This document shows, piece after piece, positions 8,140-16,948 of a stretch of DNA of 64,000 nt (position 1 is its first letter; every line of letters starts with the position of its first letter). Below the pieces are notes generated by a model. That model was not told where the DNA came from. It did not search any database and saw only the letters and a list, made by a program, of their open reading frames with translations. The stretch is from positions 147,282 through 211,281 of the forward strand of contig JAFKFM010000013.1 of the NCBI GenBank assembly GCA_017308135.1, read 5' to 3'. The position numbers were made by a program, and so were the translations under genes. The DNA comes from Alphaproteobacteria bacterium (lineage in GTDB: Bacteria; Pseudomonadota; Alphaproteobacteria; CACIAM-22H2).

Positions 8140-10650
8140 ATGTCTTACAAACGCCAGATCGGCCGTCTTCCCATCGTGCCCGTGGATGCCAAGGAGCACA
8201 ACGTCGTTTGCCACTACTGCATCGTCGGATGCGGGTACAAAGCCTACTCGTGGGATGCGCGCTATGAAGGCGAGAACGCGCCGGGCAGCAACAAGTTCGG
8301 CGTCGATCTCTCGAAGCAACAGGAGGCGGAGACGGCGGCCTGGTATGCGCCCTCGATGTACAACATCGTCAAGCAAGATGGGCGGGACGTCCATCTGGTC
8401 ATCAAGCCCGACAAGAATTGCGTCGTCAATTCCGGCCTCGGTTCGCCGCGTGGTGCGCGCATGGCCGAGATGAGCTACTCGCGTCAGCGCAACACGCAAT
8501 TGCAGCGCCTCACCGATCCCCTCGTCTGGCGCTACGGTCAAATGCAGCCAGCGAGCTGGGACGACGCCCTGGATCTGGTCGCACGCGTCACCACCGCGGT
8601 TATCGCCGAACAGGGCGAGGATGCTCTCCTGGTGTCGGCATTCGACCACGGCGGAGCCGGCGGCGGTTACGAGAATACCTGGGGCACCGGAAAGCTCTAC
8701 TTCGGCGCCATGAAGATCAAGAACATCCGCATCCACAACCGTCCTGCCTATAACTCCGAGGTTCACGGCACGCGCGACATGGGCGTCGGAGAACTGAACA
8801 ATTGTTATGAGGACGCCGAGCTGGCCGACACGATCGTCGCTGTCGGCACCAACGCGCTCGAAACGCAGACCAACTACTTTCTCAATCACTGGATTCCGAA
8901 TCTGCGGGGAACGTCTCTCGACAAGAAGAAGGCCGAGTTCGGCAACGAGCCCGTCGACCGCGCCCGCATCGTGATCGTCGACCCGCGACGGACCGTCACG
9001 ACCAACGCGTGCGAAATCGAAGCCGGCAAGGAGAACGTGCTTCATCTCGCCATCAATTCGGGCACGGATCTCATCCTGTTCAACGCATGGTTGACCTACG
9101 CGGCCGATAAGGGATGGGTCGACAAGCCCTTCATCGCAGCGTCCACGAAAGACTTCGACAAGGCCGTTGCGGCGAACCGGGTCTCTGTCGCCGACGCTGC
9201 GAAGGTCACAGGTCTCCCGGAAGCTGACATCGTCAAGGCGGTCACCTGGATTGCCGAACCCAAGACGGGTGGCGCACGGCGTAGAGCCATGTTCGCCTAT
9301 GAGAAAGGCCTGATCTGGGGCAACGACAACTATCGCACCAACCAATCTCTCGTGAACCTGGCGCTCGCGACCGGCAATATCGGTCGTCCAGGCGGCGGGT
9401 GCGTGCGCATGGGAGGACATCAGGAAGGTTACTCGCGCCCGTCGGACGCGCATGTCGGCAAGCCGGCGGCCTACGTCGACCAGTTGCTCATCAACGGCAA
9501 GGGTGCCGTACATCACATCTGGGGCTGCGACCACTACAAGACCACGCTCAACGCGATGGAATTCAAGCGGGTCTACAAGAAGCGCACCGACGTCGTGAAG
9601 GACGCAATGAACAGCGTGCCCTATGGCGACCGCAACGCGATGGTGAAAGCCATCGTCGCGGCCATCAAGAACGGGGGTCTGTTCGCCGTCGATGTCGACA
9701 TCGTGCCGACCAAGATCGGCGAAGCCTGCCACGTGGTCCTGCCGGCCGCGACGTCGGGCGAAATGAACCTGACGTCGATGAACGGCGAGCGACGCATGAG
9801 GCTGACCGAGCGCTATATGGACCCGCCCGGTCAGGCGATGCCGGATTGCCTCATCGCCGCCCGTATCGCCAACAACATGGAGCGGGTCTTTCGCGAGATG
9901 GGTAAGAACGACGTTGCCGACAAGTTCAAGGGCTTCGACTGGAAGACCGAGGAAGACGCCTTCATGGACGGCTACGCGAAGCACGAAAAGGGCGGCGAGT
10001 TCGTCACCTACGCGCGGCTTCGTACCATGGGAACTAATGGATTCCAGGAGCCAGCGACCGCTATCGAGACGACCGGCTCGACCCAAACCGGCGCCCCTAC
10101 CACGATCTCTACAGGCGCTCAGAGGATTATCGGCACTAAGCGATTGTATGCCGATGGCAAGTTCAGTTCGAAGGACGGAAAAGCGACGTTCGCGTCCACC
10201 CAATGGCGCGGACTTCAGGCTCCGGGAAAGCAGGCCGAGAAGGACAAATTCCAGTTCCTCATCAACAACGGCCGCGCCAACCTGGTCTGGCAGAGCGCGT
10301 ATCTGGACAAGGAAAACGAGTTCGTGATGGATCGATGGCCGTTCCCATTCATCGAACTCAACCCGCAAGACATGGCGGACTTGAAGCTCAATGAAGGAGA
10401 TCTCGTGGAGGTCTACAACGACAATGGCTCGACCCAGGCGATGGCCTATCCGACGCCGACGGCGAAAAGGAAGCAGGCTTTCATGCTGTTCGGATTCCCG
10501 ACCGGCGTGCAGGGCAACGTCGTGTCCAAAGGCGTCAACGAACTCGTCATTCCTAACTACAAGCAGACATGGGGCAACATCAGAAAGATCTCGGATGCGC
10601 CCGAAGGCGTCCGCCACCTGACGTTCAAATCGAAGGAGTACTCGGTCTGA
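8140..10650 (+). CDS. aioA: Arsenite oxidase large subunit AioA (molybdopterin)
   Basis: An 836-residue catalytic subunit of the DMSO-reductase superfamily that oxidises arsenite to arsenate in the periplasm. The [3Fe-4S] cluster motif is Cys24-X2-Cys27-X3-Cys31 (VVCHYCIVGCGYKAYSW), as in other AioA proteins. It has no signal peptide, being carried across by the Tat signal of AioB. The length fits the family. A strong GAGGAGG lies before the ATG. moeA and a cytochrome c gene follow, giving cofactor assembly and an electron acceptor in one operon. The very long open frame on the opposite strand is a GC-driven shadow. Confidence 0.98.
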   Translation: MSYKRQIGRLPIVPVDAKEHNVVCHYCIVGCGYKAYSWDARYEGENAPGSNKFGVDLSKQQEAETAAWYAPSMYNIVKQDGRDVHLVIKPDKNCVVNSGLGSPRGARMAEMSYSRQRNTQLQRLTDPLVWRYGQMQPASWDDALDLVARVTTAVIAEQGEDALLVSAFDHGGAGGGYENTWGTGKLYFGAMKIKNIRIHNRPAYNSEVHGTRDMGVGELNNCYEDAELADTIVAVGTNALETQTNYFLNHWIPNLRGTSLDKKKAEFGNEPVDRARIVIVDPRRTVTTNACEIEAGKENVLHLAINSGTDLILFNAWLTYAADKGWVDKPFIAASTKDFDKAVAANRVSVADAAKVTGLPEADIVKAVTWIAEPKTGGARRRAMFAYEKGLIWGNDNYRTNQSLVNLALATGNIGRPGGGCVRMGGHQEGYSRPSDAHVGKPAAYVDQLLINGKGAVHHIWGCDHYKTTLNAMEFKRVYKKRTDVVKDAMNSVPYGDRNAMVKAIVAAIKNGGLFAVDVDIVPTKIGEACHVVLPAATSGEMNLTSMNGERRMRLTERYMDPPGQAMPDCLIAARIANNMERVFREMGKNDVADKFKGFDWKTEEDAFMDGYAKHEKGGEFVTYARLRTMGTNGFQEPATAIETTGSTQTGAPTTISTGAQRIIGTKRLYADGKFSSKDGKATFASTQWRGLQAPGKQAEKDKFQFLINNGRANLVWQSAYLDKENEFVMDRWPFPFIELNPQDMADLKLNEGDLVEVYNDNGSTQAMAYPTPTAKRKQAFMLFGFPTGVQGNVVSKGVNELVIPNYKQTWGNIRKISDAPEGVRHLTFKSKEYSV

Positions 10651-10706
10651 ACGTGGAAGGGCGGCGCCTCCTCCCTGCTCCGCCATTCCCTTCGGCCTTC
10701 CGCCGC

Positions 10707-11996
10707 ATGAATCTCAGAGTTCAGAACGCTTCCACGGCGACGTCCGATGATTGTCTGGACGGGCGACAGGCACTGCTTTCGCCCGTAGCGGCGCTCGAGA
10801 TCATGCTGGCGAATGTCGTGCAAATCGAGGGTTGCGAAACCGTCGGAGCCGCGGCCGCATCCGGCCGCGTCGCGTCGGCCGCCGTGATCTCCGAAACCGC
10901 GTTGCCCCGCTTCGACAATTCGGCGGTCGACGGCTTCGGCGTACACGCGGACGATTTGCGCCGAAGCGCTCCGCTTTCGCTCGATCTCGATGCCTGTGTG
11001 CGCGCGGGCCATGCCGGGCCTCGCCGGTTATCGTCCGGCCAGACCGTAAGGGTGCTGACGGGTGCGCGCGTCCCGGATGGCGTGTCCGCCATCGTGATGG
11101 AGGAGCGAGCGCACCGCTGTGGATCTCGTGTGCTCTTCGAAAACATTCCGGAAAATGGCGCCAACATCCGCCGGCGCGGCGAGGACGTATCTTCCGGCAC
11201 AATCGTCCTGGTCCGCGGATCTGTCGTCGACCCCCGCCATGCCGCGATGCTCGCCGCCTGCGGTATCGTCACGATCGGCGTCCGACGCCGTCTTCGCGTA
11301 GGCGTCCTCTCGACGGGAGACGAACTCGTGGATGCGACATCCGAGCTAGGGCCGAACGAGATTGTCGATAGCAACCGGCCGTTGTTGATGTCGCTGCTGT
11401 CGGGGCCAGCCGTCGAGGCAACCGACCTCGGAATCATCGCAGACGATCCGAAACGATTGTCGGCAACCCTGGCGGAAGCGGCCTCCCGCTTCGACCTGCT
11501 CGTCTCGACCGGCGGAGTCTCGGGAAGCGAGGCCGACTACCTTTATCCCGCCCTCATCGCTGCGGGCGGGCGTTGTGATGCGATGAAGCTCGCATTGCGA
11601 CCAGGTAAGCCGATCGCTTGCGGATCCCTCGGCGCGATGCAGGTCATGTCGTTGCCGGGAAATCCCGTCGCCGCACTCGTCAGCTTCCTCCTGTTCGTGC
11701 GCCCCATCGTGAGAAAGCTGATTGGCGCTTCGGTCGCGCAGACGGGATCGATGTCTGCACGAACGGCGGAAACGTTCTTTCATAAGACCGGCCGCACGGA
11801 GTTCATACCCGTCTCTGTCGTCGGCCGATCGGACATGGGTCTACCGCTATTGCGCAAACTCGGTCGAGGAGGATCGGCACGACTGTTGCCGATCGTTCAG
11901 GCCGACGGTTTCGCACAGATCGATCCAGGCGCGGGAAACGTTGCCGAAGGAGAGATCGTGATGTTCCACCCCTTCGCCTCCAACAGCCAACTCTGA
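10707..11996 (+). CDS. moeA: Molybdopterin molybdenumtransferase MoeA
   Basis: A 429-residue protein that inserts molybdate into adenylated molybdopterin. Family motifs are RFDNSAVDGFGV near residue 70, TGARVPDGVSAIVMEE near 125, STGDELVD near 205 and TGGVSGSEADY near 270, with PGNPVAALVSF in the MoCF domain. The ATG at 10707 is chosen because the open frame before it overlaps aioA and lacks family similarity. It lies 56 bp after aioA and 9 bp before the cytochrome gene. It probably provides cofactor for AioA; moeA genes are common in aio operons. Confidence 0.92.
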   Translation: MNLRVQNASTATSDDCLDGRQALLSPVAALEIMLANVVQIEGCETVGAAAASGRVASAAVISETALPRFDNSAVDGFGVHADDLRRSAPLSLDLDACVRAGHAGPRRLSSGQTVRVLTGARVPDGVSAIVMEERAHRCGSRVLFENIPENGANIRRRGEDVSSGTIVLVRGSVVDPRHAAMLAACGIVTIGVRRRLRVGVLSTGDELVDATSELGPNEIVDSNRPLLMSLLSGPAVEATDLGIIADDPKRLSATLAEAASRFDLLVSTGGVSGSEADYLYPALIAAGGRCDAMKLALRPGKPIACGSLGAMQVMSLPGNPVAALVSFLLFVRPIVRKLIGASVAQTGSMSARTAETFFHKTGRTEFIPVSVVGRSDMGLPLLRKLGRGGSARLLPIVQADGFAQIDPGAGNVAEGEIVMFHPFASNSQL

Positions 11997-12005
11997 GAGC
12001 CGGAA

Positions 12006-12401
12006 ATGCCCTCCAGATCGATCGTTGTCGCCATCGCGGCCGCCCTGTTCGCTGTCATCTCCACCGACACGCACGCGCAAGACGCCGATGCAGGCAAGCG
12101 CGTGTTCAACAAGTGTCTCGCCTGTCACGCGATCGGACCGGGCGCGACCACGAAGGTGGGGCCGGAACTGAACGGGTTGATTGGCAGGAAAGCAGGCTCG
12201 GTGGCCGGCTACAACTATTCCGACGCCAACAAGAACTCCGGGATCACATGGACCGAGGATGAGTTCACCGGGTATATCCGCAATCCACAAGGGGTTGTCA
12301 AAGGAACGAAGATGACTTTCGCTGGCCTGAAGAGCGACAAGGAAATCGCCGACCTCACCGCATTCCTCAAGTCTTTTGGTCCCGATGGAAAACCATTGTG
12401 A
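12006..12401 (+). CDS. c-type cytochrome, likely electron acceptor of arsenite oxidase
   Basis: A 131-residue class I cytochrome c. A cleavable signal peptide ends near residue 24 (TDTHAQ). The haem site is CLACH (Cys37, Cys40, His41) and the distal ligand is probably Met103 in KGTKMTFAG, as in the c2/c550 group. It closes the aioBA-moeA operon 9 bp after moeA. Periplasmic cytochromes of this type accept electrons from AioB and pass them to a terminal oxidase. Confidence 0.93.
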   Translation: MPSRSIVVAIAAALFAVISTDTHAQDADAGKRVFNKCLACHAIGPGATTKVGPELNGLIGRKAGSVAGYNYSDANKNSGITWTEDEFTGYIRNPQGVVKGTKMTFAGLKSDKEIADLTAFLKSFGPDGKPL

Positions 12402-12415
12402 AGCGACGCCTGCTG

Positions 12416-13468
12416 CTACTCGGCGCTCTGGCTGACCCTGTCCGCGGGATGTCCTTCGTACCACCCCCGCGTCCTGTTCACGATCCATACGACGGTCAGC
12501 ATGACCGGGACCTCGATCAGGACTCCGACGACGGTTGCGAGCGCAGCACCAGATTCCAGTCCGAACAGGCTGATCGCCGCCGCGACGGCGAGCTCGAAGA
12601 AGTTGGACGCGCCGATGAGCGCGGATGGTCCCGCGACGCAATGCCGTTCGCCCATGAGGCGGTTGAGCAGATAGGCGAGGCCCGCGTTGAAGTAGACCTG
12701 GATCAGGATCGGCACGGCGAGGAGCGCGATGACGAGTGGCTGATCGAGTATCTGCCGTCCCTGAAAGCCGAACAGGAGAACCAGCGTGGCAAGCAGCGAA
12801 ACCAGCGATACCGGCTGGAGCCGACCGAGAAGACGTTTTAGCGCCGCTTCGCCGCCTGTGCTCAGCGTGCGCCGCCGCAACAGTTGCGCAAGTATGACGG
12901 GAATCGCGATGTAGAGCGCGACCGACAGCACGAGCGTTTCCCACGGTACGGTGATCGCGGACATTCCGAGCAGAAGGCCCACGATCGGCGCGAATGCGAA
13001 CACCATGATCGCGTCATTGAGCGCGACCTGGGACAGCGTGAAGTGAGGCTCGCCCTCGGTAAGGTTCGACCATACGAACACCATGGCCGTGCAAGGCGCC
13101 GCCGCAAGGATGATGAGGCCGGCGATGTAACTGTCGATCTGAGCCGCCGGCAGGTAGTTCCGGAAGAGATGCCCGATGAACAATCCGGCCAATGCTGCCA
13201 TCGTGAATGGTTTGACCGCCCAGTTGACGAACAGCGTCACCCCGATTCCGCGCCAATGCTCCTTCACCTTGCCGAGTGCGGCGAAGTCGATGCGGATCAG
13301 CATCGGCACAATCATGAGCCAGATCAGGGCGGCGACCGGAAGATTGACCTTGGCAATCTCCGCGGACCCGATCACGCTGAACACCCCCGGCAACAAGTGT
13401 CCGAGGGCAACACCCACCACGATGCACAGTGCCACCCACAGCGTGAGATAGCGTTCGAATGTCGACAC
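12416..13468 (-). CDS. acr3: Arsenite efflux transporter Acr3
   Basis: A 350-residue inner-membrane carrier with about ten hydrophobic segments. I start it at the GTG at 13468 (VSTFERYLTL) because GGAGG lies six bases before it; a longer frame would overlap arsC. The Acr3 hallmark APCTAMVFVWSNL, with the cysteine needed for As(III) transport, is near residue 130, followed by GEPHFTLSQVALND. It exports As(OH)3 produced by the arsenate reductases and may be energised by ArsA. It is last in the pstS2-arsC-acr3 operon and converges with the cytochrome gene, 14 bp apart. Confidence 0.96.
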   Translation of the reverse strand: MSTFERYLTLWVALCIVVGVALGHLLPGVFSVIGSAEIAKVNLPVAALIWLMIVPMLIRIDFAALGKVKEHWRGIGVTLFVNWAVKPFTMAALAGLFIGHLFRNYLPAAQIDSYIAGLIILAAAPCTAMVFVWSNLTEGEPHFTLSQVALNDAIMVFAFAPIVGLLLGMSAITVPWETLVLSVALYIAIPVILAQLLRRRTLSTGGEAALKRLLGRLQPVSLVSLLATLVLLFGFQGRQILDQPLVIALLAVPILIQVYFNAGLAYLLNRLMGERHCVAGPSALIGASNFFELAVAAAISLFGLESGAALATVVGVLIEVPVMLTVVWIVNRTRGWYEGHPADRVSQSAE

Positions 13469-13481
13469 AGAAAACCTCCGT

Positions 13482-13916
13482 TCAAGTATGGGCGACGTGC
13501 TGTCCGCGACGATCGACGACGAGTTCGCCGTCCTCCTTGCGGAATTCTCCACGCTGCGGCTGCGGGAGAATATCCAGCACCGCCTCCGAAGGACGGCACA
13601 GCTTGACGCCTTTTGACGTGATCACGATCGGACGGTTAAGCAGAATCGGATGGGCCATGATCGCATCCAATAATTCATCGTCCGAAAGCCTGGGGTCGTC
13701 CAGTGCCAGTTCCGCATAGGGCGTGCCCTTCTGCCGGATTACGGCACGCAGCGGCACACCCATCCTCACGACAAGAGATGTCACCATGTCTCGCGACGGA
13801 GGCGTCTTCAGGTACTCGATCACATGCGGCTCGATTCCAGCGTTTCTTATCATGGCGAGCACGTTACGCGACGTCCCGCACTCGGGATTGTGATAGATGA
13901 TGACGTCGTCCATCAT
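13482..13916 (-). CDS. arsC: Glutaredoxin-dependent arsenate reductase ArsC
   Basis: A 144-residue reductase of the R773/ArsC-YffB family that converts arsenate to arsenite using glutathione and glutaredoxin. The catalytic Cys is in HNPECGTSRN near the N-terminus (Cys13), and downstream basic residues include the NRPIV region (LLNRPIVITSKGVKL) that stabilises the arsenate adduct. It starts MMDDVIIYHN at 13916, only 3 bp after pstS2, and is followed by acr3 after 13 bp. With the two LMW-phosphatase-type domains, the island encodes three arsenate reductase units of two unrelated folds. Confidence 0.95.
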   Translation of the reverse strand: MMDDVIIYHNPECGTSRNVLAMIRNAGIEPHVIEYLKTPPSRDMVTSLVVRMGVPLRAVIRQKGTPYAELALDDPRLSDDELLDAIMAHPILLNRPIVITSKGVKLCRPSEAVLDILPQPQRGEFRKEDGELVVDRRGQHVAHT

Positions 13917-13919
13917 TCC

Positions 13920-14936
13920 CTACGCTCCGAAATCGCTCTTCAGGTACTTTCCGATCCTGTCCACGAGCGGTGCTGGGAGCGGAACATAATTCAGCGCGCC
14001 CGCCTCGACCTGGCCGTTCTCGAGCGACCATTTGAAGAAATCGGCGGCGATCTTCGATCGGTCGCGGTCCTTCGGATGCTTTGGCATCAGGATGAAGGAT
14101 GTCGCCGTGATCGGGTAGGCGTTTTCTCCGGGGGCGTCCGTCATGATCCTGTAGAAGTCCTTCGTATTTTCCCAGTCCGCGCTGGCGGCTGCGGCCTGAA
14201 AGGTCTGCGCATCGGGGCGGACGAAGCGGCCGGCGCTATTCTGCACCAGACCGTAGGCGAGGTTGTTGCGGATGGCATACGCGTATTCAACGTAGCTGAT
14301 GGAGTTCTTCGCGATGCCGACATAGGCAGCCACGCCTTCGTTGCCCTTGCCGCCGATGCCAAGCGGCCATTCGACTGTCACGCCCTCGCCCACCTTCGCC
14401 TTCCACTCGGGACTGACTTTGGAAAGGTAATTGGCCCAATTGAATGTCGTGCCGGATCCGTCAGTCCGGTGAACAACGGTGATCGGCGCGGCGGGCAGCG
14501 CGACGCCGGGATTCAGCGACTTCAGAGCGGGATCGTCCCAGTTCTTGATTTTGCCCAGGAAAATATCCGCCAATACGCTTCCGGTGAACCGGATTGCTCC
14601 CGGACCGACACCATCGATGTTGACGACCGGAACCACGCCGCCGATCACCAACGGGAATTGCCCCAGACCCGCTTTCGCCAATTCGTCGGGTTGCAGCGGC
14701 ATATCGGAGGCGCCGAAGTCGACGGTGCCCGCCTTGACCTGTTGCAGGCCGGCACCCGAGCCGTTGGAGACGTAATTGATCTTGTTTCCGGTCTTCGCCT
14801 GATATTCGGCGGCCCATTTCGAAAGGATCGGATAGACGAATGTCGAGCCCGAACCGCTGCTTTCGCCGGCCAGGGCAGTTCCGATGGGGGTTAAGAGGAT
14901 GGCGCCGAGAGTAAGGGCCCGAAACAGCTTGATCAT
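13920..14936 (-). CDS. pstS: Periplasmic phosphate-binding protein PstS (copy 2)
   Basis: A 338-residue binding protein with a signal peptide (MIKLFRALTLGAIL... cleaved near ALAGE). It resembles copy 1 closely, sharing GSTFVYPILSKW and GSGTTFNW loops. GGAGG precedes the ATG at 14936; the longer frame that extends upstream crosses the divergent promoter and is not used. It has no permease genes of its own and is first in an operon with arsC and acr3. It could deliver substrate to the PstCAB at 364-3011. A role as arsenate-tolerant phosphate binder, or as an arsenate binder, is an inference. Confidence 0.94.
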   Translation of the reverse strand: MIKLFRALTLGAILLTPIGTALAGESSGSGSTFVYPILSKWAAEYQAKTGNKINYVSNGSGAGLQQVKAGTVDFGASDMPLQPDELAKAGLGQFPLVIGGVVPVVNIDGVGPGAIRFTGSVLADIFLGKIKNWDDPALKSLNPGVALPAAPITVVHRTDGSGTTFNWANYLSKVSPEWKAKVGEGVTVEWPLGIGGKGNEGVAAYVGIAKNSISYVEYAYAIRNNLAYGLVQNSAGRFVRPDAQTFQAAAASADWENTKDFYRIMTDAPGENAYPITATSFILMPKHPKDRDRSKIAADFFKWSLENGQVEAGALNYVPLPAPLVDRIGKYLKSDFGA

Positions 14937-14955
14937 GAGTCGCTCCTCCGTTATA

Positions 14956-14973
14956 TGTCGATATGTCTCGACA
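14956..14973. promoter_or_regulatory. Putative ArsR-type operator in the divergent pstS2 / arsR-arsC promoter
   Basis: Perfect TGTCGA-N6-TCGACA palindrome, extendable to TATATGTCG/CGACATATA, in the 87-bp gap between the divergent pstS2-arsC-acr3 and arsRC-gap-arsJ operons. One site could control both. The motif and spacer match 4193-4210. Confidence 0.65.
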
Positions 14974-15023
14974 TATATAGACTTCATGACACCGCTTTGA
15001 CAAGCGCTTTGGGGGACCGGGTT

Positions 15024-15893
15024 ATGCAGCAGCCGAATGCCAGCGACGTAGCGGTCGAACGTTTCGCGTCCATAGCGCAGCCGACCCGGCTGCAGGCGCT
15101 GCGGCTGCTGTTGTCCGTCTATCCGGAAAGCCTCGCCGCCGGCGAAGTGGCTCGGCGCTGCGACGTCCCTCACAACACGATGTCGACCCATCTGGCCACG
15201 CTGACGCGTGCAGGTCTCATTGAGGTGGCGAAGGATGGCCGCGCGATGAACTACCGAGCGGATGTGTCGGGCTTTCGCGGACTTGTGGATTATCTTGCCC
15301 GGGACTGCTGCAACGGTCGTCCGGAAATGTGCGGTCAAGCCATCGAGAGCGCGGACGACGGATCTGACATGCCGGCGGCGGACGTGATCGCGCCGGCCTT
15401 CAATGTTCTTTTTCTTTGTACCCACAACTCCGCGCGCTCGATCATGGCCGAGGCGATCCTGGAAAAGATTGGCAAGGGAAAGTTCCGGGCCTACTCAGCG
15501 GGATCCGATCCCGCGAAGGCTCCTTTGCCCGAAGTGCTGGAGAGGCTTCGTCAGCTCGGTCACGACGTCGATGGCTTGCATTGCAAATCGCTGAACGACT
15601 TCTCTGGCCCGGATGCTCCAAGGATGGATTTCGTGATCGCGCTCTGCGACACGCCCGAAGGTCAATTCTGCCCCGATATCGACAGCAGGTTCGTGACCGG
15701 CGCGTGGCCACTGCCGGACCCGGCGCAATTCAATGGTTCCGCCACCGAGAAGACCACATTGCTGAATGAACTCTACGCGATGATCCGTCGGCGTGTCGAA
15801 ATCTTCGTCAGCCTTCCCTTCGCCGCGCTCGACCGGATGGCGCTGAAAACGCGGCTCGACGAAATCGGCGATACCACGCGCGTCACACCCTAG
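15024..15893 (+). CDS. ArsR-ArsC fusion: HTH repressor plus LMW-phosphatase-type arsenate reductase (copy 2)
   Basis: A 289-residue fusion with the same layout as copy 1. The winged-helix domain spans residues 1-90 ([14 protein letters not shown]; recognition helix [18 protein letters not shown]). A linker with CC and MC residues ([13 protein letters not shown]) at about 94-103 is absent from copy 1 and could bind As(III). The reductase domain spans 125-289 with CTHNSARS (Cys132, Arg138) and later cysteines in [11 protein letters not shown]. The ATG at 15024 is chosen over an earlier in-frame start that lies inside the promoter palindrome. It heads an operon with the arsenical GAPDH and arsJ, and is probably autoregulated through 14956-14973. 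Confidence 0.9.
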   Translation: MQQPNASDVAVERFASIAQPTRLQALRLLLSVYPESLAAGEVARRCDVPHNTMSTHLATLTRAGLIEVAKDGRAMNYRADVSGFRGLVDYLARDCCNGRPEMCGQAIESADDGSDMPAADVIAPAFNVLFLCTHNSARSIMAEAILEKIGKGKFRAYSAGSDPAKAPLPEVLERLRQLGHDVDGLHCKSLNDFSGPDAPRMDFVIALCDTPEGQFCPDIDSRFVTGAWPLPDPAQFNGSATEKTTLLNELYAMIRRRVEIFVSLPFAALDRMALKTRLDEIGDTTRVTP

Positions 15894-15904
15894 AAGGCAT
15901 CGCC

Positions 15905-16948
15905 ATGAAAATCGGAATCAACGGAATGGGCCGTATCGGTCGCCTCGCGCTGCGGGCGGGCCTCGGCGGACTCTATCGACCGGAAGGCGACCCTTACCGC
16001 GCAAACCGCCTCGACGTCGTCCACCTCAACGAAGTCAAAGGCGGCATCGAGGCGACCGCGCACCTTCTCGAATTCGACAGCGTCCACGGCAGGTGGCGTG
16101 AGGAGATCGGCGTCCACGATGGCAAATCGATCGGCATCGCCGAGCGACGAATGGGATTCTCCGACGCTGCCAATCCAGGCGACGTCGACTGGGGCGGTCT
16201 CGGATGCGATGTCGTTCTGGAGTGCACCGGAAAATTTCTGACGCCCGACCAGCTTCAGGCGTATTTTGAACGGGGCGTCAAGCGGGTCATCGTGGCGGCT
16301 CCCGTGAAGGACGATGCCGCGCTGAACGTCGTGGTCGGCGTTAACGACAAGCGCTACGATCCGCAGCGCCACCGTCTCCTGACAGCCGCCTCCTGCACGA
16401 CGAACTGTCTCGCCCCCGTCGTCAAGGTGATTCACGAAGCGATCGGAATCCGTCACGGGCAGATCACAACGATCCATGATCCGACCAACACGAACGTCGT
16501 CGTCGACGCGCCGCACAAGGACCTCCGCCGTGCGCGGTCGGCCATGCTGTCGATGCAGCCGACGACGACTGGCAGCGCGACCGCGATCTCCCTCATCTAT
16601 CCGGATCTCAAGGGCAAGTTGAACGGCCACGCCGTTCGCGTCCCCGTGCTCAACGCGAGCCTCACCGATTGCGTCTTCGAGGTCGCGCGCGAGACGACGG
16701 TCGCGGAGGTAAACAAGCTGTTCGAGGCCGCCGAGAAGACCGTACTCGCCGGCATCCTCGGCATCGAACACCGTCCGCTGGTGTCGGCCGACTATACCAA
16801 CGACACCCGCAGCGCCATTGTCGACGCGCAGAGTACGATGGTGACGGATGGCACGCTCCTGAAGGTCTACGCGTGGTACGATAACGAGGTCGGATATGCA
16901 TGCCGCATGGTCGACCTGGCCAACATCGTGGCGAGGGCCGGATTATGA
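15905..16948 (+). CDS. ArsJ-associated glyceraldehyde-3-phosphate dehydrogenase
   Basis: A 347-residue GAPDH. NAD-binding [16 protein letters not shown] is at the N-terminus and the catalytic Cys is in [11 protein letters not shown] near residue 164; the C-terminus keeps [12 protein letters not shown]. In ars operons this enzyme uses arsenate instead of phosphate to make 1-arseno-3-phosphoglycerate, which ArsJ expels. It follows the fusion gene by 11 bp and overlaps arsJ by 4 bp (ATGA), which supports that pairing. It is a dedicated paralogue, not the glycolytic gene, judging by context. Confidence 0.94.
   Translation: MKIGINGMGRIGRLALRAGLGGLYRPEGDPYRANRLDVVHLNEVKGGIEATAHLLEFDSVHGRWREEIGVHDGKSIGIAERRMGFSDAANPGDVDWGGLGCDVVLECTGKFLTPDQLQAYFERGVKRVIVAAPVKDDAALNVVVGVNDKRYDPQRHRLLTAASCTTNCLAPVVKVIHEAIGIRHGQITTIHDPTNTNVVVDAPHKDLRRARSAMLSMQPTTTGSATAISLIYPDLKGKLNGHAVRVPVLNASLTDCVFEVARETTVAEVNKLFEAAEKTVLAGILGIEHRPLVSADYTNDTRSAIVDAQSTMVTDGTLLKVYAWYDNEVGYACRMVDLANIVARAGL

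Noticed and set aside
7576..10686. A 1036-codon open frame on the minus strand opposite aioB and aioA
   Set aside because: It mirrors the codon pattern of the real genes, has no protein-family pattern, and aioBA on the plus strand is certain. High GC makes such antisense frames common.
14937..15425. N-terminal extension of pstS2 by 163 codons
   Set aside because: It would cross the divergent promoter and run antisense through the ArsR-ArsC gene; the ATG at 14936 has a strong ribosome site followed by a signal peptide.
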